Both the position numbers and the translations under genes were made by a program. Positions 21,999 through 30,621 of a stretch of DNA of 38,685 nt are shown here, in pieces. Each line of letters begins with the position of its first letter. The first letter of the stretch is position 1. This DNA is from Bacteroidales bacterium. GTDB taxonomy: Bacteria > Bacteroidota > Bacteroidia > Bacteroidales > JAGOPY01. Under the pieces are notes generated by a model. The model saw only the letters and a program-made list of their open reading frames with translations, did not search any database and had not been told where the DNA came from. Where the stretch lies: the NCBI GenBank assembly GCA_023229505.1, contig JALNZD010000038.1, forward strand, positions 1 to 38,685. Reading direction: 5' to 3'.

Positions 21999-22146
21999 AC
22001 TTCTGACTGTCGACTTCTTTTATCGGGGTACTCACACTAAAAAGCGGTCATAACTTAATGATTATCAATGCCAATAAATGAAGTTTTTAAACCGTTAGAT
22101 TGTAAATAATACAAGGCATTTATTCTTAGATTAGTATTAATTATAA

Positions 22147-22401
22147 AACGGTACATCAGGTAGCCACATCAATATTTACCCAAACCCCGCATCGACCACT
22201 ATCACCATAGAATTGCCCAGCACCACAGATTTAAAGAACGCTACTGTCGCTATATATAACGTTAACGCCCAGCAGGTCATATCGCGCCGCATAAACAAAC
22301 CAACATCCGTTATAGATACCTCAACCCTGCCAAGTAGTGTATTTTTTGTGCGGATCACTACTGAAAAGACTGTGATGATAACCAAATTCTTCAAGCAATA
22401 A
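22147..22401 (+). pseudogene. Decayed 3' end of a T9SS-secreted protein gene (sorting domain only)
   Basis: From 22147 an open frame reads into a T9SS type A sorting domain (INIYPNPASTTITIELPS, YNVNAQQVIS, VFFVRITTEK, KFFKQ then TAA). Upstream of it an in-frame TAA lies at 22144 and there is no start codon, signal peptide or body, so only the C-terminal domain of a once larger protein remains. It closely resembles the sorting domain of the repeat protein encoded next (YNVSAQQVIS, YFARITTD, KFVKQ), with shared nucleotides across CGCCCAGCAGGTCATATC. It is probably a paralogue that lost its 5' part. Confidence 0.75.
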
Positions 22402-22736
22402 GCACTACGGCTCATTTCTGGCGCATAAGGGATAAAATATTATCACTTATTATACCCTATATAGAATAATATTCATTGAGATCATTATTCATTATGGAAA
22501 TAGCGGTGTAAGCACCTGAATTACTGAGTGTTGCTTGACGTTCATACGCGCAACTGACCACAGTAGAACATTAATCACAGGCTTATTGTCGCACATTAAA
22601 GCCATAACACTTTTACGCTGCCATTCGCATTAAATATTGCTAAACCGTATGGTTTTCATTACATTTACGGCATAGTACTTGCTGTAAATCAAATACATTC
22701 CACGAATTGTTAGTTCAATGATTTAAACAAAGTAAA
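22402..22736 (+). other. Intergenic region, AT-rich, no gene seen
   Basis: These 335 bp between the T9SS remnant and the repeat-protein gene contain short decayed AT-rich sequence. I see no ORF with protein-like composition, no TAnnTTTG element at a suitable distance and no tRNA or hairpin of note. The promoter of the next gene must lie here but cannot be placed. Confidence 0.6.
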
Positions 22737-24287
22737 ATGAAAACATTATTACTTTTTGCAATGATTGCATTATCAATTGATGCATTTGCCCAAAACGACC
22801 AGCCAACTTTCGGCTTACAACCCACATCATCCAATCCAATGGAAGATATTCAGAATTTGAATTGGAAGAGAGGATCGAAACCACCTGACATCTACTGTGA
22901 ATTTTATTCTACACAGATTATTAATAAACAAGGACTCGTGCAGTCGTCATATGTTCAAATAATTGATAGTATCTACTACTGGGAATTGGATACGCTCTCC
23001 ACTGGATGGATAAATGCATTTAAAGTCACTAATATAATTTATGACGCCAATAATAATCCAGTAAGCAAATTATTTAAAAAATGGAACGGTATCGACTGGG
23101 ATATTGATTGTCGATATACTTACACTTACGATGCCAACAATAATTGGACAAGTATAGCAATACAAGGATGGAACGGCAATACGTGGGTGAATGACTTGCT
23201 AAGAAACAGAACCTTTGATGCCAACAATAATACGACAAGTGATTTAATACAACAATGGAATGACAGCACGTGGTGGAATTTTAGTCAACATATTTGTACA
23301 TACAATGCCAACAATAATAGGACAAGTGATTTATATCAGCAAAACTGGAACGGCAACACGTGGGGTTATGGTTTTCTATTAACCTTTATCTTCGATACCA
23401 ATAATAATCTAACAACATACTTATACCAAACTTGGGATGGTAATAATTTGGCGAATGTTTGGCAGCACATCTATACTTACGATAATAATAATAATAATAC
23501 GACTGAATTATATCAAAAATGGAATGGCAGCGATTGGGTGAATAACTGGCAAAACACATATTACTACGACGCTAACAATAACCAGACAGGTGAAATATTG
23601 CAAAATTGGCAGGACAGCACTTGGCTGACAACTCATAAACGGATTTATGCCTACGATGCCAACAATAATCAAACAAGCATACTGGAACAAGAATGGAACG
23701 GCAGCGACTGGTCGAATACGCAGCAAAGCATTTTTACCTATGATGTTAACAATAACCTGACCAGTGAAGTAGTAAATCATTGGGATGACAACTTATGGGT
23801 AATTTACTCTCAGTCCACCAAAACTTACGATGCAAACAACAATCTGACCAGTGAATTAGACCAGGAATGGAACGACAATAACTGGATAAATATACGGCAA
23901 TCATTTTCCATCTATGATGACAAGAATTTTACAATAAGTACTTCTTATAAACGGTGGGATGATACTGGCTCTGAAATAACCTATGGCGACAGTACCCATT
24001 ATTATTTTCATACTGTTGTTGGCATTGATGAATTACCGCATTCTATGGAAAGCATATCTGTCTACCCCAATCCCTCTTCTACCACCATTACCGTAGCACT
24101 GCCTTCCACCACACCCGTCAATAACACAACCTTATCCATATACAACGTCAGCGCCCAGCAGGTCATATCCCAAATCATAATCTCACCGCTCACCGTTATT
24201 TATATCAAGACGCTCCCCAGTGGCGTATATTTTGCGCGGATCACAACTGACAGGACGGTGCAGGTGGGAAAGTTTGTGAAGCAATGA
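22737..24287 (+). CDS. T9SS-secreted protein of about ten YDANNN repeats
   Basis: A 516-residue secreted protein. Signal peptide MKTLLLFAMIALSIDAFAQ is followed by a linker (20-100), a tandem array (about 100-415) and a T9SS type A sorting domain (YPNP about 443, ending KFVKQ). The array has about ten units of 29-30 residues with the pattern YDANNN-(T/N)-S-x(5)-W-(N/D)-(G/D)-x-x-W-x(6), resembling YD-type beta-hairpin repeats found in Bacteroidota surface proteins. Each unit supplies two Trp and an Asn-rich turn. Expected location: cell surface or released via T9SS. Function (adhesion, glycan binding) is unknown. Codon use is AT-rich (AATAAT runs). A decayed paralogous sorting domain lies 336 bp upstream. 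Confidence 0.9.
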   Translation: MKTLLLFAMIALSIDAFAQNDQPTFGLQPTSSNPMEDIQNLNWKRGSKPPDIYCEFYSTQIINKQGLVQSSYVQIIDSIYYWELDTLSTGWINAFKVTNIIYDANNNPVSKLFKKWNGIDWDIDCRYTYTYDANNNWTSIAIQGWNGNTWVNDLLRNRTFDANNNTTSDLIQQWNDSTWWNFSQHICTYNANNNRTSDLYQQNWNGNTWGYGFLLTFIFDTNNNLTTYLYQTWDGNNLANVWQHIYTYDNNNNNTTELYQKWNGSDWVNNWQNTYYYDANNNQTGEILQNWQDSTWLTTHKRIYAYDANNNQTSILEQEWNGSDWSNTQQSIFTYDVNNNLTSEVVNHWDDNLWVIYSQSTKTYDANNNLTSELDQEWNDNNWINIRQSFSIYDDKNFTISTSYKRWDDTGSEITYGDSTHYYFHTVVGIDELPHSMESISVYPNPSSTTITVALPSTTPVNNTTLSIYNVSAQQVISQIIISPLTVIYIKTLPSGVYFARITTDRTVQVGKFVKQ

Positions 24288-24408
24288 TTTAAATACGAAA
24301 AAACATAGAATAACTACCTTCTAACCTTACTAAGTTTATTACAAATTTTATTACGTAATAAAAATGGTTGTAAAATATATGATTTACAACCCATTACATT
24401 TTTCAAAG

Positions 24409-24483
24409 TCGGGGTACTCAGATTCGAACTGAGGACCCCCTGCTCCCAAAGCAGGTGCGCTAACCGGACTGCGCTATACCCCG
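24409..24483 (-). tRNA. tRNA-Pro (anticodon TGG)
   Basis: On the minus strand a 75-nt cloverleaf: acceptor CGGGGTA with TACCCCG, D arm TAGCGCAGTCCGGTTAGCGC, anticodon stem CCTGC/GCAGG with loop TTTGGGA (TGG), T arm GTTCGAATC. CCA is not encoded. The 5' end abuts a 40-bp tandem duplication and no TAnnTTTG promoter is visible, so it may be transcribed from the upstream four-helix-bundle gene. Confidence 0.95.
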
Positions 24484-24562
24484 AAGAGGGTGTGAGTTTG
24501 AGTGTGCAAGTGAAGTGTGAGTGAAGAGGGTGTGAGTTTGAGTGTGCAAGTGAAGTGTGAGT
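24483..24562. repeat. 40-bp tandem duplication upstream of tRNA-Pro
   Basis: 24483-24522 and 24523-24562 are identical 40-bp copies (starting GAAGAGGGTGTGAG). They separate the four-helix-bundle gene from the tRNA, and the first base belongs to the tRNA acceptor stem. Confidence 0.95.
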
Positions 24563-24570
24563 GTGACTTA

Positions 24571-24927
24571 TTATATTTGTCGATCCATTGATCGGTACAT
24601 GGCCAGTAGCATTTTGGAACATTGCTCATAGCCATTGTATAAAGCCGTATATGAATCGTCTTCTATAATTTTCATTTCATGAAGTAAATCCAATATGGCA
24701 GCACATTCAAAAACCGAACCCCTGGCAATCGTATAAAAATGCTTTTTATCCTGTACTGACATCCTTCCCGTTCCTTCCGCAAGATTCAGCAGTGCGCTAA
24801 GCGATGCTCTCTTCCACTGATCCTTGATGTAAATATCAATTAATGTTGATTGTGATATTAACGCCAAAACCTTGAGATTCTGACTCTTTACTATCTGATA
24901 AACCTCTAATTTTTCAAAATCAAACAT
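24571..24927 (-). CDS. Four-helix-bundle protein (S23-like family)
   Basis: A 118-residue, almost entirely helical protein. It matches the four-helix-bundle / 23S rRNA intervening-sequence (S23) family: FEKLEVYQIVKSQN at the N-terminus, then SLSALLNLAEGTGR, the characteristic N.AEG.GR motif at the end of helix 2, followed by DKKHFYTIARGSVFECAAILDLL. The family forms pentamers and binds nucleic acid in its retroelement-accessory members, but most chromosomal copies have no known role. No 23S rRNA or reverse transcriptase is nearby. The ATG at 24927 is chosen over a TTG two codons upstream. Confidence 0.9.
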   Translation of the reverse strand: MFDFEKLEVYQIVKSQNLKVLALISQSTLIDIYIKDQWKRASLSALLNLAEGTGRMSVQDKKHFYTIARGSVFECAAILDLLHEMKIIEDDSYTALYNGYEQCSKMLLAMYRSMDRQI

Positions 24928-24938
24928 CCACAAAAACG

Positions 24939-24966
24939 AATTTCAAATTTCAAGTTTCAAATTCCA
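24939..24966. repeat. Heptamer tandem array (AATTTCA x2, AGTTTCA, AATTCCA)
   Basis: Four units in one 7-bp register lie between tRNA-Ser and the four-helix-bundle gene, directly upstream of the latter's start. Confidence 0.8.
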
Positions 24967-24976
24967 CACTCTCCTC

Positions 24977-25065
<89 letters not shown>

Positions 25066-25093
25066 AATAATATGCCTTATTTAAAAAGGACTG

Positions 25094-25101
25094 CAAAAAT
25101 A
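25094..25101 (-). promoter_or_regulatory. Promoter -7 element for tRNA-Ser
   Basis: TATTTTTG on the minus strand matches TAnnTTTG, 28 bp before the mature tRNA 5' end, leaving a short leader for RNase P removal. Confidence 0.55.
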
Positions 25102-25159
25102 GTAATTATGCCGATACCCGCAAGGAATCTTCCGAATTTTATCCCAGATATTAATTAAT

Positions 25160-25229
25160 AGTTCAAAGTTCAAGTTTCAAGTTTCTAATTTCAAGTTTCA
25201 CTCTTCACTTTTCACTCTTCACATTTCAC
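25160..25229. repeat. Heptamer tandem array, ten units
   Basis: Ten units in unbroken 7-bp register: AGTTCAA x2, GTTTCAA, GTTTCTA, ATTTCAA, GTTTCAC, TCTTCAC, TTTTCAC, TCTTCAC, ATTTCAC. The right part encodes the last residues (VKCEE) and the stop codon of the retropepsin-like gene. Confidence 0.95.
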
Positions 25230-25664
25230 TGGTTTCATCCTCCATCGAACCTCTTTCTTCCTGTAATCAACCACAACCTTGAGCTTTTGCAGAAGATCTC
25301 CCCCCAAAACGCCGTCAATCGGCTTCTGCCCAAGCATCCTGTATGAATGGTTCACGTGTTCCATATTCAATACCACAGCCTGGTATTCCTTAAAAATGGT
25401 TTCTCCCAGCCTGAATTCTTCAAGTATAACGGAATGGCTTTCCATCGTATTGGTTCCCAAACCCGCAGAAAGCTTATCTATCTTTTCGAAGCTATGATTT
25501 TCCAGACTAAGAAATGCTTTGATCCTTTCCTCATCGAAAACGGTTCGCGATGCACCCGTGTCTATAAGCAGTCTCGCAACTTCACCATTGATTACCGCAT
25601 CTAAAAAAATGTGATAACCATCTTCTTCGATTGGCAGCAACTCTATCTTGAGGCGGTTCATCAT
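25212..25664 (-). CDS. Retropepsin-like aspartic protease
   Basis: A 150-residue single-domain aspartic protease of the retropepsin/clan AA type, presumably active as a homodimer. Seen: catalytic LLIDTGASRTVF (Asp35) and the late DGVLGGDLL motif that forms the hydrophobic-glycine part of the fold. No signal peptide is present, so it is probably cytoplasmic; substrates are unknown. ATGs at 25664 and 25661 are both plausible, and an upstream TTG at 25679 is not needed. It follows the LOG-family gene by 55 bp across a heptamer array. The C-terminal VKCEE and stop are written in heptamer sequence, so the original C-terminus may have been altered. Confidence 0.88.
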   Translation of the reverse strand: MMNRLKIELLPIEEDGYHIFLDAVINGEVARLLIDTGASRTVFDEERIKAFLSLENHSFEKIDKLSAGLGTNTMESHSVILEEFRLGETIFKEYQAVVLNMEHVNHSYRMLGQKPIDGVLGGDLLQKLKVVVDYRKKEVRWRMKPVKCEE

Positions 25665-25672
25665 AGGAAAAT

Positions 25673-25700
25673 ATTCCAAATTTCAAGTTTCAAGTTTCAA
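25673..25700. repeat. Heptamer tandem array (ATTCCAA, ATTTCAA, GTTTCAA x2)
   Basis: Four units in 7-bp register separate the LOG-family gene from the retropepsin-like gene. Confidence 0.85.
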
Positions 25701-25719
25701 ATCGCCACCGACTCACGTC

Positions 25720-26436
25720 TTAGAAGTTAGGCTTGAGGGCATATTTCTGGTAAAACTCATCGATAATGCTGACGGCTTCCTCAGCTGTGCCAACCAGCTG
25801 GAAGATGTTCAAATCTTCCGCACCGATTTTATTTTCAGCAACCAGTTTTTCCTGGATCCATTTCACCAGGCCTCCCCAGTAACCCTTATCAACCAGTACT
25901 ATAGGGAAACTTACCAGCTTATGGGTTTGCACAAGGGTTATGGCTTCAAACATCTCGTCGAGTGTCCCAAAACCGCCGGGTAAAACAATATAGCCTTGCG
26001 CGTACTTCATGAACATCACTTTTCTGACAAAGAAATGATCAAAGTCAATCAGCTTATCGGGGTCGATAAAAGGATTGGGCATTTGTTCGAAAGGCAGGTT
26101 AATGTTTAACCCGACCGATTTTCCGCCGGCAAAATGAGCACCCTTGTTGGCGGCTTCCATGATACCTGGACCACCGCCGGTAATAATGCCGAAACCCTTC
26201 TTGGTGAGAAGATAAGCTATCTCTTCAGCTACTTTGTAATCCTTGCTGCCGGGTTTTGAGCGGGCAGAGCCGAAAATGGAAACACACGGCCCGATCCGTC
26301 CCAGTTTTTCAAAACCTTCAACAAATTCAGAGATAATCTTGAAAATCTTCCAGGAATCATAGGTCTTGATCTCGTGCCAGCTTTTCTGCTGGAACGCCTG
26401 CTGTCTTTTTTCATCTTCGCTCAGGTCAGGGATCAT
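25720..26436 (-). CDS. LOG-family (TIGR00730) nucleotide phosphoribohydrolase-like protein
   Basis: A 238-residue Rossmann-fold protein of the LOG / 'lysine decarboxylase-like' family. Characterised members hydrolyse nucleoside 5'-monophosphates such as AMP or cytokinin ribotides, releasing ribose 5-phosphate. Seen: SIFGSARSKPG (53-63), ITGGGPGIMEAANKGA (85-100) and the active-site motif PGGFGTLDEMFE (153-164), matching the family PGGxGTxxE. It is cytoplasmic. The ATG at 26436 follows a TATCTTTG promoter element about 105 bp upstream. The retropepsin-like gene lies 55 bp downstream and probably shares the transcript. Confidence 0.93.
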   Translation of the reverse strand: MIPDLSEDEKRQQAFQQKSWHEIKTYDSWKIFKIISEFVEGFEKLGRIGPCVSIFGSARSKPGSKDYKVAEEIAYLLTKKGFGIITGGGPGIMEAANKGAHFAGGKSVGLNINLPFEQMPNPFIDPDKLIDFDHFFVRKVMFMKYAQGYIVLPGGFGTLDEMFEAITLVQTHKLVSFPIVLVDKGYWGGLVKWIQEKLVAENKIGAEDLNIFQLVGTAEEAVSIIDEFYQKYALKPNF

Positions 26437-26541
26437 TTTATTTTCTTTTTGAAGTAAATAATTACTCTATTCTTAGCGCTCCTTTGTGCTTGCTTTGTGA
26501 AACTTTGCGTAACAACGTAATAGCAAAAACGCAAACTTCCG

Positions 26542-26549
26542 CAAAGATA
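26542..26549 (-). promoter_or_regulatory. Promoter -7 element for the LOG-family gene
   Basis: TATCTTTG on the minus strand, the same octamer as at the SRP RNA and tRNA-Lys, lies between uvrA and the LOG-family gene. The predicted leader is about 100 nt. Confidence 0.5.
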
Positions 26550-26574
26550 AAGGTTTTGAGTACTTGCGACCTTT

Positions 26575-29448
26575 TTATTGCCTGAGAAGTTCCTGTTTCA
26601 GAAACTTTGCCGTGTAACTGCCCTGGTGAAGAATAATCTCTTCCGGCATCCCTTCGCAGACGATCTGACCGCCTCGCTCGCCGCCTTCCGGACCTAAATC
26701 GATGATATGGTCAGCCACTTTGATCACATCCATGTTATGCTCAATGACTAAAACCGTGTTGCCCCGTTCGATTAGCCGGTTAAGTACTTCCAGCAAGACT
26801 TTGATATCTTCAAAATGCAGCCCGGTGGTGGGCTCATCGAGAATATACAGCGTTTTACCGGTATCTCGCTTGGCCAGCTCCGATGCTAATTTCACACGCT
26901 GTGCTTCGCCACCTGATAAAGTAGTCGATTGCTGGCCCAGGGTGATGTAGCCTAATCCGACATCCTGCAATGTCCTGATCTTTTGGATGATGGAAGGAAT
27001 GTTTTCGAAAAATTCAACCGCCTGGTGGATGGTCATGTCAAGGACATCGTTGATCGACTTGCCTTTGTAACGCACTTCGAGGGTTTCCCGGTTGTAACGC
27101 TTGCCATTGCAAGACTCACAAACGACATAAACATCGGGCAGAAAATTCATTTCAATCACACGCAGGCCCGCGCCCTTGCAGGTTTCACATCTTCCACCCT
27201 TTACATTGAAAGAAAAGCGACCTGGCGTGTAACCCCGTATTTTAGATTCCGGGATCTGGACGTATAGCTTCCGGATCTCATCGAAAACCTTGGTGTAAGT
27301 GGCCGGGTTGGATCGTGGCGTCCTTCCGATCGGCGACTGATCAATCTCGATGACCTTATCAATATTTTGAAGGCCTGCGATAGAGCTGTATGGAAGTGGC
27401 TTCTGACTGGAACGATAGAAATAATTACTGAGGATGGGATATAATGTTTCGTTAATTAATGATGACTTCCCGCTGCCGGAAACTCCCGTCACACAGATAA
27501 ACTTTCCCAATGGCAGGCTGAGTGTGACGTTTTTCAGGTTATTACCAAGGGCGCCCTGCAGGATAAGCCAGCTACCATTGCCTTCACGCCGCTGTGCCGG
27601 CACCGGTATCCTTTTCCGGCCTGAAAGATAATCGCAGGTGATGGTATGACAATCCATCATTTGTCCGGGTACGCCCGTACCCACGATCTTCCCGCCATGC
27701 CGGCCAGCACCGGGACCAATATCGACAACCCAGTCGGCAGACAGGATCATCTCCCGGTCATGCTCGACCACAATCACCGAATTTCCGATATCTCTCAACT
27801 CCTTCAAAGCATTGATAAGACGGATATTGTCGCGCTGGTGCAGCCCGATGCTCGGCTCATCAAGGATGTAAAGCACATCAACCAGTTGCGAGCCGATCTG
27901 GGTTGCCAGGCGGATACGCTGGGATTCACCGCCTGAGAGGCTCCTGGCAGAACGCTCCAGTGAAAGGTAATCCAACCCTACATTGAGAAGGAATTGCAAG
28001 CGGTTGCGTATCTCCCGGATAATATCATGGGCAATCACCTGATGGCGCTCTTCCAGCTTATTTTCTAACACATTGACCCATTCGCTCATGGTCAGCAGAT
28101 CGAGCCGGGAAACATCGGCAATACTCTGCCCGTCGATCTTAAAATGAAGTGATTCCTTTTTTAACCTGGCGCCTTCACAAACAGGGCAGGGGACCTTATT
28201 CATGAAAGATGTCGCCCATCGGCGGATACCTTCGGAAGACGATTCAGTGAACTGGTTGCTGATAAAGTTGATCACCCCTTCAAAATTCAGTGAATAGGAT
28301 GATGTCACCCCGAGGTATTCTTTTTTTACATGCACCGTTTCTTCCGAACCATAAAGAATAGTAGTGATGGCATCTTCCGGGATATCTTTGACGGGGGTGT
28401 CAAGATTGAATCCGTATTTGTAACCTATCGCCTCCATCTGGCTGAAGATCCAGTTGTTCTTATATTCCCCGAGAGGGGAGATCCCACCTTTCCTTATGCT
28501 TTTATTGGGATCGGGAATGATTTTCTTAATATCAACTTCAGTAATGTTCCCGAGGCCGTTGCAATGCGGACAGGCACCGTAAGGGGAATTGAAAGAAAAA
28601 GTGTTGGGCTCAGGTTCATCATAAGAAATGCCTGAAACGGGACACATCAGCTTGCGGCTGAAAGGCCGGATCTCGCCGGTTTCAGCGTGCAGTACCATCA
28701 GCGCTTCCCTGCCATGCTTCAGAGCTGTCTGGATCGACTGTCTTAGCCGTAATCCGGTCCCTATAGCTCCATCAAGCCTTATCCTGTCGATCACAATTTC
28801 AATGTCATGTACTTTAAACCGGTCAGCTTGCATACCGAAGGTCAGGTCCCTGACTTCCCCGTCGATCCTTACTTTCAGATATCCCATCTTGCGGATATTC
28901 TCGAACAGCTCCCGGTAATGGCCTTTGCGGCCGCGGACGACGGGGGCCAGGATGATCAGTGGTTGGTTGTGGTATTTTTCATTGATCAGACGGATGATCT
29001 GGTCTTCCGAATAACGCACCATCTTTTCGCCGGTGACGTATGAGTATGCTTCTCCAATCCTGGCGTAGAGCAGGCGGAGGAAATCATAAACCTCAGTGAT
29101 CGTTCCGACGGTTGATCTTGGGTTTTTATTGACTGATTTTTGTTCTATGGAAACTACCGGGGAAAGCCCGCTGATCTTATCGACATCAGGCCTTTCAAGG
29201 TTTCCTATAAATTGCCTGGCATAAATAGAAAAAGTTTCCATATACCGCCGCTGCCCTTCTGCATATATCGTATCGAAAGCCAGGGAGGATTTGCCGCTGC
29301 CGCTGAGGCCCGTGATCACCACCAGTGCATTCCGCGGTATCTTTACATCGATATTCTGGAGATTATGTACCCTCGCACCGAAGACTTCAAGAAACTCGGT
29401 CCCGATAACAGCACCTCCCGATGCGATATTTTCTTTTTCCCTGAACAT
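26575..29448 (-). CDS. uvrA: Excinuclease ABC subunit A
   Basis: A 957-residue tandem ABC ATPase that scans DNA for lesions and loads UvrB in nucleotide excision repair. Seen: Walker A GLSGSGKS (47-54), the UvrB-binding and insertion regions, zinc-binding cysteine pairs (CPHC, CPVC), the first LSGGESQRIRLA signature, a second Walker A GVSGSGKS, the large zinc module (CETC...CESC) and the second LSGGEAQRVKLA signature with LDEPTTGLH. It is full length with no damage visible. The start ATG at 29448 has a TAATTTTG promoter element about 23 bp upstream. It is transcribed alone. Confidence 0.98.
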   Translation of the reverse strand: MFREKENIASGGAVIGTEFLEVFGARVHNLQNIDVKIPRNALVVITGLSGSGKSSLAFDTIYAEGQRRYMETFSIYARQFIGNLERPDVDKISGLSPVVSIEQKSVNKNPRSTVGTITEVYDFLRLLYARIGEAYSYVTGEKMVRYSEDQIIRLINEKYHNQPLIILAPVVRGRKGHYRELFENIRKMGYLKVRIDGEVRDLTFGMQADRFKVHDIEIVIDRIRLDGAIGTGLRLRQSIQTALKHGREALMVLHAETGEIRPFSRKLMCPVSGISYDEPEPNTFSFNSPYGACPHCNGLGNITEVDIKKIIPDPNKSIRKGGISPLGEYKNNWIFSQMEAIGYKYGFNLDTPVKDIPEDAITTILYGSEETVHVKKEYLGVTSSYSLNFEGVINFISNQFTESSSEGIRRWATSFMNKVPCPVCEGARLKKESLHFKIDGQSIADVSRLDLLTMSEWVNVLENKLEERHQVIAHDIIREIRNRLQFLLNVGLDYLSLERSARSLSGGESQRIRLATQIGSQLVDVLYILDEPSIGLHQRDNIRLINALKELRDIGNSVIVVEHDREMILSADWVVDIGPGAGRHGGKIVGTGVPGQMMDCHTITCDYLSGRKRIPVPAQRREGNGSWLILQGALGNNLKNVTLSLPLGKFICVTGVSGSGKSSLINETLYPILSNYFYRSSQKPLPYSSIAGLQNIDKVIEIDQSPIGRTPRSNPATYTKVFDEIRKLYVQIPESKIRGYTPGRFSFNVKGGRCETCKGAGLRVIEMNFLPDVYVVCESCNGKRYNRETLEVRYKGKSINDVLDMTIHQAVEFFENIPSIIQKIRTLQDVGLGYITLGQQSTTLSGGEAQRVKLASELAKRDTGKTLYILDEPTTGLHFEDIKVLLEVLNRLIERGNTVLVIEHNMDVIKVADHIIDLGPEGGERGGQIVCEGMPEEIILHQGSYTAKFLKQELLRQ

Positions 29449-29470
29449 CCCCGTTTTTAAAAAGAATTTG

Positions 29471-29478
29471 CAAAATTA
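29471..29478 (-). promoter_or_regulatory. Promoter -7 element for uvrA
   Basis: TAATTTTG on the minus strand matches TAnnTTTG, giving a leader of about 16 nt. No LexA-like palindrome is recognised nearby. Confidence 0.55.
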
Positions 29479-29500
29479 GTGGTTTAAATGATACGAAATT

Positions 29501-29575
<75 letters not shown>

Positions 29576-29578
<3 letters not shown>

Positions 29579-30422
29579 TAATAGTTCCTCCAGGAATTGC
29601 TTTAATTCCACCTTTGTCGGTGCTTTCCCATGCCAGTGGTAATCTCCTTCAATACTTTTCACTCCTTTACCCATGATGGTTTTTAAGATGATTACCGAAG
29701 GCCGGCCTTTTGTCTCTTTTGCCTTATCGACAGCATCAGAAATTTGACGGTGATCGTGCCCGTCGCACATAAAAACCTCCCATCCAAATGCTTTCCATTT
29801 CTGTTCCAATGGTTCTATTTCCATCACATCGGATGTCTTTCCATCGATCTGGACACCGTTACGGTCAATGAAGGCAATCAGGTTATCCAATTTATAATGA
29901 GCCGCCACTCATGGCAGCTTCCCAAATTGAGCCTTCCTGCATTTCCCCATCGCCATGAACGCTGTAAACCCGCCATGCTGCTATATCCATTTTAGCAGAA
30001 ATAGCCATTCCGACTGCTACTGAAAGGCCTTGTCCCAGTGAGCCGGCTGACAGCTCGAGACCGGGAAGACCATGATCCCGACCCGGATGCCCCTGCAGTC
30101 TTGATCCGAACTTCCTCAGGGTCAATAGTTCCTCACGGGGGAAATATCCGGCATGTGCCAGGGTCGTATATAGCACCGGCGCAACATGACCGATAGAAAG
30201 AATAAGCCGGTCGCGATCCGCCCAGGATGGATCCTCCGGCCTATGCTTCAAGACGTGAAAATATAGTGTTGTAAAGAGATCTGCCAGGCCAAGAGACCCT
30301 CCTGTATGGCCGCTACCGGCCTCGGTTATACTGCGCAGGATATCGGCCCGGATTTCCCGGGATCTGGACCTGAGAGCAGCTAAGATCTTATCATCCAAAT
30401 GCCCATTTCTTAGAGATGTCAT
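29576..30422 (-). pseudogene. Transketolase N-terminal subunit, frameshifted and orphaned
   Basis: Together the two frames (30422-29892 and 29908-29576) rebuild an N-terminal subunit of a split transketolase, about 280 residues, which binds thiamine diphosphate in the pentose phosphate pathway. Seen: SGHTGGSLGLADL, GSLGQGLSVAVGMA, HGDGEMQEGSIWEAAMS, then in the shifted frame AAHYKLDNLIAFIDRNGVQ. One extra G at about 29905-29906 breaks the frame just after EAAMS; without it the family sequence AMSAAHYKLDN is restored. The C-terminal subunit gene, normally adjacent, is absent: a heptamer array and uvrA follow. The 5' end overlaps the DUF3078 fragment by 32 bp and its first residues (MTSLRNGHLDD) look non-native. 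A sequencing error could explain the shift but not the missing partner. Confidence 0.85.
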
Positions 30423-30621
30423 GGCCGGCTACTGAAATAAGTTCAATAATGTCCGCACTCTTTTTCATGGTTTCATTCTGGTTCTTCACCATTCCGTAAA
30501 TCAGGTTAAGGTTGTTGTTCCAGGTAAGCTTATCTTTCTTATAGTTTGCTGAAAATTTGCCCATAACCGAGAATGCAACAGAATTCACCCCACCTGCCGT
30601 CCAATTGCTGAAGGATGCCTG
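30391..30621 (-). other. DUF3078 fragment fused in frame to the S9 peptidase
   Basis: The C-terminal segment ASFSNWTAGGVNSVAFSVMG, then FSANYKKDKLTWNNNLNLIY, KKSADIIELI and ISKKWAFG follows the strongly conserved N-terminal part of DUF3078, an outer-membrane-associated Bacteroidota family (FSNWxAGGxNS, ANYKKxKxxWDNxLDLxYG, KKxDDxIDL). About 75 of roughly 250-300 family residues are present, and both ends are cut. The left cut runs into the transketolase fragment, the right into the S9 C-terminus. Confidence 0.75.

Larger units (their letters stand above)
21780..22146. other. Intergenic region: promoter of the secreted-protein gene, a hairpin, AT-rich DNA
   Basis: This 367-bp gap holds the Shine-Dalgarno, leader and promoter of the gene ending at 21441, the palindrome at 21971-21998, and AT-rich sequence up to the T9SS remnant. 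No further gene was seen. Confidence 0.7.

Noticed and set aside
22737..24287. CRISPR-like or phage-tail-like repeat array
   Set aside because: The repeats are coding (about 87-90 bp, no constant spacers) and end in a T9SS sorting domain.
24314..24622. Leftward ORF of 102 codons over tRNA-Pro
   Set aside because: It reads through the tRNA and the 40-bp duplication, and the protein has no family features.
24571..24927. Diversity-generating retroelement accessory (Avd) gene
   Set aside because: The family also includes accessory Avd proteins, but no reverse transcriptase, template repeat or variable repeat is nearby.
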